Below, piece by piece: positions 54,458-63,700 of a DNA stretch of 64,000 bases. A program made the translations under genes and the position numbers. The first letter of the stretch is position 1; each line of letters opens with the position of its first letter. Under the pieces are notes generated by a model. It was not told the origin of the DNA and did no database searches. It saw only the letters and a list, made by a program, of their open reading frames with translations. Source of the DNA: Paraglaciecola psychrophila 170 (GTDB lineage Bacteria > Pseudomonadota > Gammaproteobacteria > Enterobacterales > Alteromonadaceae); contig NC_020514.1 of assembly GCF_000347635.1 (NCBI RefSeq), forward strand, positions 4,030,001 through 4,094,000. Reading direction: 5' to 3'.

Positions 54458-56094
54458 TGGTATTTTGGCCTTTGCTTAAACAAAAGCAAACGGCTAAAAA
54501 ACCGCAACAAGTAAAATATGCTGCTATTTTATTAATGAGCCTGTCATTCAGTGCTTTTGGTCAAGCGGTCGATATTAGCGGCAAACTCAACACCACTAGT
54601 TATGTGACTGAAACTCAGATTGGTGATAATGAAGCATCACAAACCGAAGCGTTGATTATTAAGCCCTCTTTACTCGGTAGCTATAATAGTCGACTTTTAT
54701 CGGCATCTTTAACCACTAACCATTCCAGAGTAAGGCGCAGCGTTGACTCTGAAAATGTTAATAATAAGACCAATCAAAATTACACAGATCTAAAATATAC
54801 CAGCAACTTAACCCTAATTGAAAACGCACTTTCTTTAACCTTAAGCGGTGCACAAAACTACCGAGTTATAAATCAACAACAAAATGGCTTTAGTGATGTA
54901 ATCTTAGGCTCAGACAATTTAACCAAAAACCGCAATAATAGTGCACAACTTAATTTTTCTATTCCTAACCCATTATATGTTGGGTTTACTTTGCAAAGCA
55001 CCTATTCAAAAACCCAAACGGATCAATCTCAAGCGGGCCAAACAGGTGTCGATGGCGAAAATTTGGGTATCACTGCTAGGCTGTTTCAGGGTAAATATAT
55101 AAGACCGTTAAACTTTGATATTTCTGCGCAATATAATGATACCAGCCGTGCCAACTTCCAAAATTTTGAATCGACTAGAGTACAAGCTAATACAGGGTTT
55201 CCCATTACAAAAGAGGTTGGTTTTATCGTTACCGGCAGCCTTGACGAGTACGACACAGGTCAAACGGAATTTTCAAGTCGCCAAAATTTAGACACTACCA
55301 GTTATGGTGCAGGCTTAGAGTGGACGCCAAGCAATGGCCGTAATCTTTCACTGACTTATAACCAGCTTGAAGAAGGTGAGACTACAACTGATTTTTTAGG
55401 GGTTAATCTTGCATGGGCATTTTCAAATAGAACCGCTCTTAATTTTGATTATGGTAAGCGTTTTTTTGGAGACTCTTATAAATTGGACTTTAGGCATTCA
55501 CTTAAATCTTTAAGGACGTCTGTTTCATATTCGGAAGATTTAACCACTTTTTCTCGCCTTGGTACATCTAGCACCAATGTAACCGGTATATTTGTGTGTC
55601 AGTTTGGCTCGACTGACTTAATCGATTGTTTTCAACCTGATAGTGTTGATTATCAGTTACAGGTAGGTGAAGAATTCAGAACCACCACCGAAGTTGTCAC
55701 AGACATCAGCGAAGAGGTGATACTGCGCAAGTCAGGCACCGCCAGTATTGGTTATTCCAAACGCAAAGTGACCATGTCTATAGATGCTTCTTATCGACGA
55801 ACCGAATACTTAGAGTCTGACAGATTAAGCATTAATCGTAGCCTGCGCTTAAATGTAAATTACGCCATAGGCCGTAAAACTAATATCAGCTTTGCATCCA
55901 CCCTAGCGACCAATCAATTTAATGAATTGGAAACAGCAGATACCACCACAACTACCAGCATAAACTTCAGTAGGGACTTAGGAAGATATCTAAAGCTGAG
56001 TATAGCGGCTAGATTTTTAGACCGCGAATCAGACAACCTAGAACGTATCGGCACAGATGAGCGCCTAACTGTTGGGTTAAATTATACTTTTTAA
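54457..56094 (+). CDS. XrtA-associated outer-membrane beta-barrel protein (TIGR03016-like)
   Basis: Protein of 545 residues with a hydrophobic signal region (YAAILLMSLSFSAFG) followed by a long array of amphipathic, Ser/Thr/Asn-rich strands, such as NLTLIENALSLTLSGAQNYR, ending ERLTVGLNYTF with the terminal Phe typical of outer-membrane barrels. The family accompanies exosortase A loci and is thought to be a porin-like component of polysaccharide secretion. GTG start at 54457 overlaps the kinase stop. It is the last gene of the export operon; no strong hairpin is visible directly after it. Confidence 0.85.
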   Translation: MVFWPLLKQKQTAKKPQQVKYAAILLMSLSFSAFGQAVDISGKLNTTSYVTETQIGDNEASQTEALIIKPSLLGSYNSRLLSASLTTNHSRVRRSVDSENVNNKTNQNYTDLKYTSNLTLIENALSLTLSGAQNYRVINQQQNGFSDVILGSDNLTKNRNNSAQLNFSIPNPLYVGFTLQSTYSKTQTDQSQAGQTGVDGENLGITARLFQGKYIRPLNFDISAQYNDTSRANFQNFESTRVQANTGFPITKEVGFIVTGSLDEYDTGQTEFSSRQNLDTTSYGAGLEWTPSNGRNLSLTYNQLEEGETTTDFLGVNLAWAFSNRTALNFDYGKRFFGDSYKLDFRHSLKSLRTSVSYSEDLTTFSRLGTSSTNVTGIFVCQFGSTDLIDCFQPDSVDYQLQVGEEFRTTTEVVTDISEEVILRKSGTASIGYSKRKVTMSIDASYRRTEYLESDRLSINRSLRLNVNYAIGRKTNISFASTLATNQFNELETADTTTTTSINFSRDLGRYLKLSIAARFLDRESDNLERIGTDERLTVGLNYTF

Positions 56095-56312
56095 AAAAGT
56101 GAGTTATTCTCACTACATAGACTAAATTGGTTCTCCACCATCAGCATTTGTTCATCTATTTCAACTCGACTAACTCTCTACTTTTATGAATCACACTCCA
56201 CTTTCATGAATCGAAATATTATAATTAACATTATTGCAACAAAACTATACTTTCTCATCTGGTTGCGGTTTAATCAAATGGTATGTTTTATAAGCGACTG
56301 GAGATGATAAAG

Positions 56313-56875
56313 ATGAAACGGCATTATTATGTGAGTGAAGATCTTTACGACATAAAATCAGTTGAACAAGAACTTGAACAAAGCGGATTAACTATCCCAC
56401 AGCTGCATGTACTTAGTGAGAAGGATGCTGAAGTAGAAAAACATCATCTTCACGCTATCAGAAGCTGTGCTCAAACAAGATGTTGTGCACTCTACTCAGC
56501 TAGGTGCCATAGTAGGTGGTATCGCTGCTGCACTAGTTTTGGGCATCACATATGTCATGCAATGGCATGCCACAGCAGCAGGGTGGCTACACTTTTGGCT
56601 TTCTGGCGGTGATTGTTTTAGGTTTTTGCACCTGGGAAGGTGGTTTAGTTGGCATTCAAATTCCTAATTATCAATTTAAACGATTTCAAGCATTATTAAA
56701 GTCATGGTATACACGTATTTTTTGTAGATGTAGATGACAGATCAATATCACGGTGTTATGTGAAGTAGTAGAACGTCACTCTACACTAACTCATGCTGGC
56801 ACAGGAGATGCTACGCCATCGTGGGTAGTCAATGGCCAAAATAAGTTCAAAAGCGCCATAAAAGCATTGACTTAG
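56313..56875 (+). pseudogene. Small membrane protein gene broken by several frameshifts
   Basis: ATG at 56313 begins MKRHYYVSEDLYDIKSVEQE, then ETIP-like TIPQLHVLSEKDAEVEKH. After a frame change near 56455 it continues EAVLKQDVVHSTQLGAIVGG and a membrane helix, changes frame near 56590 (TTTT run) to GFLAVIVLGFCTWEGGLVGI and PNYQFKRFQALL, changes again near 56705 to GIHVFFVDVDD, and once more near 56740 to LCEVVERHSTLTHAGTGDAT and SWVVNGQNKFKSAIKAL with TAG at 56873-56875. The product resembles gammaproteobacterial proteins loosely annotated as NAD/FAD-utilising cell-division-related; I recall no tested function. At least four lesions in 560 bases mark either a dead gene or poor sequence. It lies just outside the polysaccharide operons. 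Confidence 0.75.
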
Positions 56876-56900
56876 CTATTTATGATACTCATAACTTGTT

Positions 56901-56934
56901 TTAAAAAGCCAATGCCATGGCATTGGCTTTTTAA
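56901..56934 (+). terminator. Perfect 34-bp palindrome with T-tract: intrinsic terminator
   Basis: A 34-base perfect inverted repeat (17 + 17), with GCCAATGCCA and TGGCATTGGC forming the GC-rich stem and A5/T5 runs outside, placed 26 bases after the end of the small membrane protein gene. The symmetrical A and T tracts allow it to work on both strands. It is the clearest terminator in the window. Confidence 0.82.
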
Positions 56935-56940
56935 TAGTTA

Positions 56941-57927
56941 ACCTGAATCCTGTTTAATAAATTGAACTAAATGCCTGTTCCAAGATCCGAACTTTCGACT
57001 AAAAGAGATGAATCTAAAAAAGGAACAGGCATGAGTAAATTAGTTGAGTTGTTTTGTGATGTCGATGATTTTTGCAAAGTATTTATTCCTCAATGGCGTA
57101 AACAACTGCTTGAAGACGGTACGCAAAAACGTCAAAGAGAAGGGCAAATGACCACCAGTGAAATTATGACGATTGTCGTCAGTTTTCATATGTCACATTA
57201 CCGTAATTTCAAAAACTACTCTCTTGGGTATGTATCTCTTGTGTACAAGAATGAGTTTCCAAATTTATTGAATTACACACAATTTATAGCGGTCATGCCT
57301 AGAGTTATTGTGCCCATATGTGCCTACTTCACATCACTTAAAGGAAAGCCATCAGGATATGAATTCATTGACTCTACGAGCATCAAGGTGTGCCATAATA
57401 TTCGAATACCTAGACATAAAACCTTCAACGGTATCGCTCAACGAGGTAAAGGTACTATGGGTTGGTTTTATGGTTTTAAGCTCCACTTAGTCGTCAATCA
57501 TCACGGTAAAATTGTTGCTGCGAAAGTCACAACCGGCAATGTGCATGACACTCAACCCATACGTGAATTAGCAGAAGGTTTGACTGATAAATTGTATGGA
57601 GACAAAGGCTATTTGAGTAAAGCTTTGGAAGCGGATTTATTAGACAAAGGTGTAAGTCTCATCACAACCGTTCGCAAAAATATGAAAGCAAAAGCTATAT
57701 CGTTGTGGGATAGGGCCATGCTTTCAAGGCGCTATATAGTTGAAACAATAAACGACCAACTTAAGAATATTTCTTATATCGAACACTCAGGCATCGGAGT
57801 ATGAACGGCTTTATGCTTAATTTACACGCGGGATTGGTCGCTTATTGTTTAAAAGAAAATAAGCTAAGCCTCAATTTAACTGACGTAGAGCTGAACTCTA
57901 TGGTTATCGCTTAAGCAGATCTCAGGT
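56941..57927 (+). mobile_element. IS982-family insertion sequence
   Basis: Element of about 987 bp containing one transposase frame. The ends ACCTGAATCCTG (56941) and the reverse complement of CAGATCTCAGGT (ending 57927) are inverted repeats sharing ACCTGA. The size and the transposase motifs match IS982. I see no convincing target duplication directly beside these ends, so the boundaries may be off by a few bases or the flanks may have rearranged. The copy sits at the border between the decayed small gene and the SMC operon, immediately after the terminator. Confidence 0.78.
57031..57914 (+). pseudogene. IS982-family transposase, frameshifted near its 3' end
   Basis: Starting at ATG 57031 (MSKLVELFCDVDDFCKVF), the protein has the IS982-type DDE core: GYEFIDSTSIKVCHNIRI (first Asp), MGWFYGFKLHLVVNHHG, LYGDKGYLSKALEADL (second Asp) and SRRYIVETINDQLKNISYIEHS (Glu region). 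The frame stops at 57804, but losing or gaining one base before HRSMNGFMLNLHAGLVAYC gives the expected C terminus to TAA at 57912-57914. About 295 residues are expected for this family. Because all catalytic parts precede the lesion, the protein could still be partly functional, but it lacks the conserved last 40 residues. Confidence 0.82.
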
Positions 57928-57966
57928 TACAAAACGTCTAGGTTTTACGTTTGTAGTGCTCATTTA

Positions 57967-58860
57967 CTAACTCATTAACTCACTCAACACATGCAACATT
58001 AATGGTGTTTGATACATTTTTTGTTGCCTCAACCCTACCCGTTTATCTCTCATGAGGTGCAGTAATGGCTGCCAGCCTTTAGGGCAATCTCGTTGTAGCT
58101 TAGTTAAATACTTTTCTTGGTTACTAGGGTAATGCTGCTTGATAGCTTGCGCGACTAAGCGAGCATATGCAGGTAATAATAGCGCAGTGTAACCGGCGCT
58201 TACTGCAATACGAAATGCGGCTAAGTCGAAATCACCAAAATAGATGGTAGGTTTATTACTTTGCGCACTTAACCAACTTTTTAGCAGGGTTTTACAGGCT
58301 GTTGAATGATATTTGTCGCCCCGATAAATCACTAATGGCTTAGACAAATTAGTATGGGGTTGATATTTAAACCAGTCGTTAAAACTGTCACGATTTTCTA
58401 CTACAACAAGACATTCAAAGCTATCCAGATTTAACCGAGTCACATCAAGCTCGATGTTGACCTGCTGGCATGTATACAGATATTGCTGCATTGCATCTAG
58501 CGCTGTTTTTTGAGTAACCGCCGCTAGAACCAAATGCTGAGTGGGTTTGATTTTGCCCTGTTTTTCATTTGGGTTTCTGTGTGAAGCACTTTGATGGGTA
58601 TCTTGATCAAATTTATCAAAAATGCTGGCGAACCCTTGCTCTAATAATATGTGTTCTATCTTCTCGATTTGGGATTGTTCAAAACGATAAGTCTGCTTAG
58701 CTCTAATCCATTTTCCCGGTCTAAACTCCAACTCTTCACACCAACCTAATATTTCAGTCAGAGCATGACTTGCCTTTGTTTGTGAAGCCATATCTAACAT
58801 CAGTTTGAGGTGCTGCCCAGCTAATAAAATTTTAGCCCTTAAGCTTAGATCATCGGTCAT
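57967..58860 (-). CDS. TOPRIM-domain nuclease subunit of a Wadjet/MksG-like SMC system (JetD-like)
   Basis: Protein of 297 residues, last of a minus-strand four-gene operon. The N-terminal half is helical and probably binds DNA or its partners. The C-terminal half has TOPRIM landmarks in order: Glu155 in CLVVVENRDSF, then LVIYRGDKYHS, then Asp210 and Asp212 in IYFGDFDLAAFRIA, the metal-binding DxD. JetD/MksG proteins use this site to cleave plasmid DNA recognised by the SMC complex. It starts eight bases after the stop of the kleisin-like gene. It is shorter than typical JetD (about 380-400 residues), mostly at the N terminus. The assignment rests on the fold motifs and operon context. Confidence 0.77.
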   Translation of the reverse strand: MTDDLSLRAKILLAGQHLKLMLDMASQTKASHALTEILGWCEELEFRPGKWIRAKQTYRFEQSQIEKIEHILLEQGFASIFDKFDQDTHQSASHRNPNEKQGKIKPTQHLVLAAVTQKTALDAMQQYLYTCQQVNIELDVTRLNLDSFECLVVVENRDSFNDWFKYQPHTNLSKPLVIYRGDKYHSTACKTLLKSWLSAQSNKPTIYFGDFDLAAFRIAVSAGYTALLLPAYARLVAQAIKQHYPSNQEKYLTKLQRDCPKGWQPLLHLMRDKRVGLRQQKMYQTPLMLHVLSELMS

Positions 58861-58868
58861 GACTAAGC

Positions 58869-60140
58869 TTAACCCGCAGCCTGAAAATCACCGAAGAATC
58901 GCATGCCCACCGTGACATCTTGAATAATATGTAATTGATTAAAACGACTTTTCTGAGCACTGTCTTTTTCAAGTATAAAACTTTGTTTATTTTGCTCTGG
59001 TAATCCTTGATATTCAGCCACGATTTGGAATAACCACATTTCTGGCTCCCAGGGTAATGCCTGTTCGAACAGATAATCGACGCCACTTAATGCTTCTGGA
59101 CTTTCTATAACCTGGATAAAAAAGTCTTCTACGTCTTTAGCTAGTTGCTTTTGCTGTGTGGCGACTAAACTTTGCACCGCTATAACAAAACCTTCAGTTT
59201 GTTTATCTGACTGCGAGACTTGCTCTGGCTCTCTGGGCACAGTCCGAGCCAGCTCTGCAAGGGTGTAACTATCTTGTGCACGGTCTAGAGCAATAAAGGC
59301 TTGAGCACTGATACCGTGAGCCTGATTAATCACTTCAGGGACCTGGCTACGGTTGGGGTAATCACCTATTTGAAAATTAGGATGCTGGCGTAAAAAAGCG
59401 GCCATGCGATTGATGAGCAAAGCTCTATCTTGTTGCTGACGAAAACGTGCCATCAAAAGTACGAGGCGTTTTTGTACTTCTAATAATGAGCCTGAATGCT
59501 CAGAAATACGCGCCTGTAACTGGCTCACTAACAACTTACGCAGCGCACCGTCACTGCCCGCTAGTTGGATAAGGTCATCAAAATTGATAATGCCGAAGCC
59601 ATCCAGAATTCGTCTTAGTTGTCGCTGCGCCAGTTCAATTTCTAAAATTTTATCATCCAAGCTACTCACAAAACCAAACTCGGTGTTGAGCCTGTGCCAG
59701 AGACTTTCAATGGCATCACCAAACTGCCCGGTCATGTCATTTACACGTTCAGTTAACAGCTGCATATGGTGTTCACTTGCAGCGTAATCCCCTTTTTTCC
59801 TGGCCGCTTGTAATGACTGCACACGCGTGTCGATTTGATCTAAGTGTTCACCTACATCGGTGTTAATTTGCCGCTTTCGCTCGTCACGGGTCAAACTGGC
59901 AATCAACTCGTTGACTATCGGGCGCAAACTTAAAGACTGCTCTTCAGGGTAGAACAGTATTCTGCTGTCCAACAGTTTTTGTAATGCTTGCTGTGAAAAA
60001 GCTAACTCGTTCACCTGCCCTTCTAAATAGCCCTGCATCAAGGCATCAGCATGTTTACCGATTAGCTCTAAACGTTCTTTACCTAATTCAAACAAAGGGT
60101 TGCTTTGGGCTAGGCTTTTTGGCTTAGATACCTGACTCAA
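58869..60140 (-). CDS. Kleisin-like subunit (JetA/MksF-like) of an SMC complex
   Basis: Protein of 423 residues, mainly helical. An N-terminal winged-helix-like region (PLFELGKERLELIGKHADAL) is followed by long helices with heptad character (about residues 75-240), such as LDQIDTRVQSLQAARKKGD, and a C-terminal domain starting near PWEPEMWLFQIVAEYQGLP. This architecture and its place between the KITE-like and TOPRIM genes suggest the kleisin, which bridges the heads of the SMC dimer. I do not recognise it as a standard JetA (DUF3375) sequence, so it may belong to a divergent branch. ATG 60140 overlaps the KITE-like stop by four bases. Confidence 0.65.
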   Translation of the reverse strand: MSQVSKPKSLAQSNPLFELGKERLELIGKHADALMQGYLEGQVNELAFSQQALQKLLDSRILFYPEEQSLSLRPIVNELIASLTRDERKRQINTDVGEHLDQIDTRVQSLQAARKKGDYAASEHHMQLLTERVNDMTGQFGDAIESLWHRLNTEFGFVSSLDDKILEIELAQRQLRRILDGFGIINFDDLIQLAGSDGALRKLLVSQLQARISEHSGSLLEVQKRLVLLMARFRQQQDRALLINRMAAFLRQHPNFQIGDYPNRSQVPEVINQAHGISAQAFIALDRAQDSYTLAELARTVPREPEQVSQSDKQTEGFVIAVQSLVATQQKQLAKDVEDFFIQVIESPEALSGVDYLFEQALPWEPEMWLFQIVAEYQGLPEQNKQSFILEKDSAQKSRFNQLHIIQDVTVGMRFFGDFQAAG

Positions 60141-60760
60141 AACATCGCCTCTTGCTCTGGTGTGGCGTCATCAATTGGTAGATTTTCTTCATCTTTGATA
60201 AAACGTACTAACTCAATTAGTTGTTCTACTTTACCAGTGACAATATAAAACAGCCTGTCTTTATGGGGTTGATGCAAATACCCCATCTCTTTGATCCGCT
60301 TAAAGACTTGCTTGATTTGCATGTCAGGTTTATCACTGGAGGACTTAAACACTCGGTCATTAGCAAGATGGGCTAAACGATGAATAAGCGACTGGTTATC
60401 CACGACTTTAGACTCAAAGTCTTGCAATTTAATGGTGTCACCTGCGTTTAGCGCACCATCACGTCCTAGTGCTTCTTGTACCAGTTGCATCCATTCCAAC
60501 ATGGGTAATAAGGATTGCACAGTACTTGCGAATTGATGGCTTAGATGCTGACGGGCATTTTGGGTTAAATCACAATAAGCCAGAAAATACACCGAACCAT
60601 CATCGTTTTTAGCCACTCGTCGATTGAGCGGTCTTAGAAAGTGGTTTAAGTCATTCACCAGTTCGTCATTTTGCAATTTGTGAAAGCTATGCTCGTCGGT
60701 GATGCTACAAATAAACTCACCTTCAAGTAAGCGTTCTAATAATGGACCATGTTCTATCAT
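60137..60760 (-). CDS. KITE-like winged-helix subunit (JetB/MksE-like, DUF4194-type) of an SMC complex
   Basis: Protein of 207 residues. LLERLLEGEFICSITDEHSF and NDLNHFLRPLNRRVAKNDDG form the first winged helix, followed by VYFLAYCDLTQNARQHLS and a second domain with KQVFKRIKEMGYLHQPHKD. This tandem winged-helix layout, with the RRVA-wing typical of MksE/JetB proteins, fits the KITE subunit that binds the kleisin. Four-base overlaps with both the SMC gene upstream and the kleisin gene downstream show tight coupling. The final 20 residues are acidic. Confidence 0.72.
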   Translation of the reverse strand: MIEHGPLLERLLEGEFICSITDEHSFHKLQNDELVNDLNHFLRPLNRRVAKNDDGSVYFLAYCDLTQNARQHLSHQFASTVQSLLPMLEWMQLVQEALGRDGALNAGDTIKLQDFESKVVDNQSLIHRLAHLANDRVFKSSSDKPDMQIKQVFKRIKEMGYLHQPHKDRLFYIVTGKVEQLIELVRFIKDEENLPIDDATPEQEAMF

Positions 60761-63700
60761 GCGTTCACCTTTGCTAAGTCAGTGTTTGTAGCTTTACTTT
60801 GCTGTAAACGCTCGGCGATGCGGCTGAGTTTGGGTTCGATTTTTTCTAAATGTTGTTTTTGTTTATCAATCAAATACCGGTGTTTGAACAACATCAACAC
60901 ATCAGATTCTGGATTTGGGAAGGCGCCCAAGATATGAATATCATTGGCATCACAGGCCTTAAACAGTTTTTCTACATTGTGATACGCCAAGGTACCAATT
61001 TCATCGATAGGCCAATGAATATGGATATTCGCTTGATTACGCAATAGACGGGTAAAGGCCAACAAAAATTTACACAAAATCAAATAAGCCATACCGTGAC
61101 TTGATGACTCAAGCAGTTGTCTATCATTTTTAATCACAAGGTCAGAGCCACCTTCATTTAGGTGCAACTCTAAACGTAACAGCGATTCGATACTGTAATT
61201 GGCGTCGTTGGGTAATACCTCAACCACATCTGCCAGATTATCTAAGTAGGCTTCACTTGGCAGAAAATCGTCAGACGTGCTCCATTTATGATATTGCTGG
61301 GCAAAACGTTTCAGTGGTGCCCAGAAGTTAAGTTCATCTACGGTAGAAATGATTTTCACTTCAGAGCGAGCAATACCGTCTAAGCTCAGATCATCGGATA
61401 CTTCATCTGTTAAGCGTTTACTTTGTTGCGCAATTTTGCGGTTAATATCGCTAAATACAGTGAAAAATTTGTTTAAGTCGCCGCCTATGGTTTCCCCCTG
61501 CTCCACAATTTGGCGCTGGCGAGACTCTAAAATACTCAGCAAACGCTGCAAAATCGGCAAACGTTCGCGTACATTGGCATCTTCATGTAAATTTCCAAAA
61601 GCCTGCAACATAGTATCTAAGAAGTCTTTCCCGGCATCTTTACCTATGGTTGCTTCGAACTCGGTAAGTGACTCTTTTAATTTTTTCTCACCTCGGCTGC
61701 GGCTTTCTAACGCTTCGGTACAGCGGTTAATGCGTTCAGCCTGATCGCCCAAGTTAATATTTTGCTCATCAGCAGGTTTAAAGGTAAAAACAATTTGACC
61801 GAGCTGGCGCACCATAGGCTCAATTTCTATGATTAAAGAACTCAATCCAGACAAACTTTTTTCTACTGCTAACAGCACTTTAGATAACTCAGTCCGTTTG
61901 CTTTGGTATTGATTAACTAAACTGTTTTGCTGCTGATCTAACTGTTGCGCCAGTGCTTTTAATTCAGTCTCTTGTTCAAGTAACTCTGGGCGCTGTTTCG
62001 ACCAATCGGTCTGCATAAAGGTTTTATATTCATTTAGCTCATCACGCCTGACTGTTACTGCTTGGATCGTAGTTTTTAGTCGCTCAATTTGCTGTTTTAG
62101 CTCACGCAAGGTATTGGGGTCAATGTCTTGGTTGGCTAATTCTTGATTAAAGGCTCCTTCGAGCTGTTTAATCTGTTCACGGTTTTGATCGCGCTTATGC
62201 TCGACTTGACGCTCAAGCTCTTCGATTTGTTCGTCTAATACACTTAGTTCATCTTGCCAACTGGTCTTAAATTCCAAGAGTTGTTCTTCAAAGTCAGACT
62301 TCAATAGGTCAATAGCACTTAGTTTTTGAGATACGACTTGTTGCTTTTGGTCTAGGTATTGTTGCAAGGCCTGCTTTGCTTGTTGCTTACGTTTTTCTAA
62401 CACGACTTTTAGCTCATCGGCAAAACGCTGTTTAGCACTTTGTGCATAAGTCGTTTCTTGCTCAGCTTGTTCAAAGGCTCGGTTTTGCTCAGCCACCGTT
62501 TCGCGCTGAATCTCAGCTTCTTGGTGACATTCGTCTAATTCGGTCTCTGCTTGTTTTTGTTGTTTTTCTGCCGTGCTTAAGTGCTTTTTAGTTAGCTCTA
62601 AAGATAGCGTTAGAGCGGTTTCGTCTTGAGCATAATCAGGCGCATCAATTATCGCCATATTTAACTGAACACCCAATAAACTGTGACTTTCAGCTTCGCT
62701 TTTGTGCGCCAAAAGATGGGGTGATAAATCTTTGCGATCCAGCAATGGCTCGTCAATCAGTTTACCTATGCTCTGTTCCCAACCAGGTTTATGGTCTCTT
62801 AGGAACTGTCTTAGGCTGTCTTGTTCCGGAGAAAGTTGTTTGTGTAATTGTTTTAAGCGTTCTTTGGCTTGTCGAGTCGTTTGCCGCGCTTGATGTAATA
62901 CTTTATCGGCTTCATCGCGTTTATTGCGAAGCTGTTGATAGGTGTTTTCAGCCTGTTTCTTGGCACTCGAACTTTGCTGCCATGCTCGCTGGGCAAGCTC
63001 TAAACGCTTGTCAGCGAGTGCACCGTTTTCCATTTCTTGCTCGGTGAGTGAAGCTTGTTGCGCTTGGTGCTCAGCACTCATTATGCTGCGCTCTACGTCC
63101 AATAATTGCTGATCAAACTCTTTAGCTTGGTGCTCTTTACGCTGCTCAAACTTACCGCGTAAATCCACTTCCTTTTCAGCATGAGTACTACGCACGATCT
63201 CTTTTTGCTGGCTGATCGTTTTAACTTGCGATTGGTTTTTACGAGACAAGCGTTCTAACGATTCTGATAACTTCAGTTTTTGCTGTTCAAGTTGACTCTG
63301 CAAATCTTTATGCTGGTCTATCAGTAAATTATACTGCTCTAGCTTTTGGTCGTACTCTTCGCGTTTAAGGGGCAACGCATCCATGTCTTTTTGAAGTTGG
63401 TCAACATCAGAATCCTGATATTTTTCATACTGTTGCTGAATATGATCTAATCGAGACGACTTAGCTTTAAGGCTTTCGGAGGTTTCACTGACGCGGCTAT
63501 TCAATATACCTTCAGCTTCCTCAAAAGATTCTTTGGCAGTGCTTTGTTGACTTTTAATTTTATTACGCTGCTCTTGAGCATCAGCCTTTTGGGTTGCCAG
63601 CGACTGTAAGTCTTTTTCTAAAATAGGCTTAAGCTGCAACAACTGACTTTCAATCGTATTGAGTGTTTCGGTTTGCGCCTGAATTTTTTGATACTCGTTC

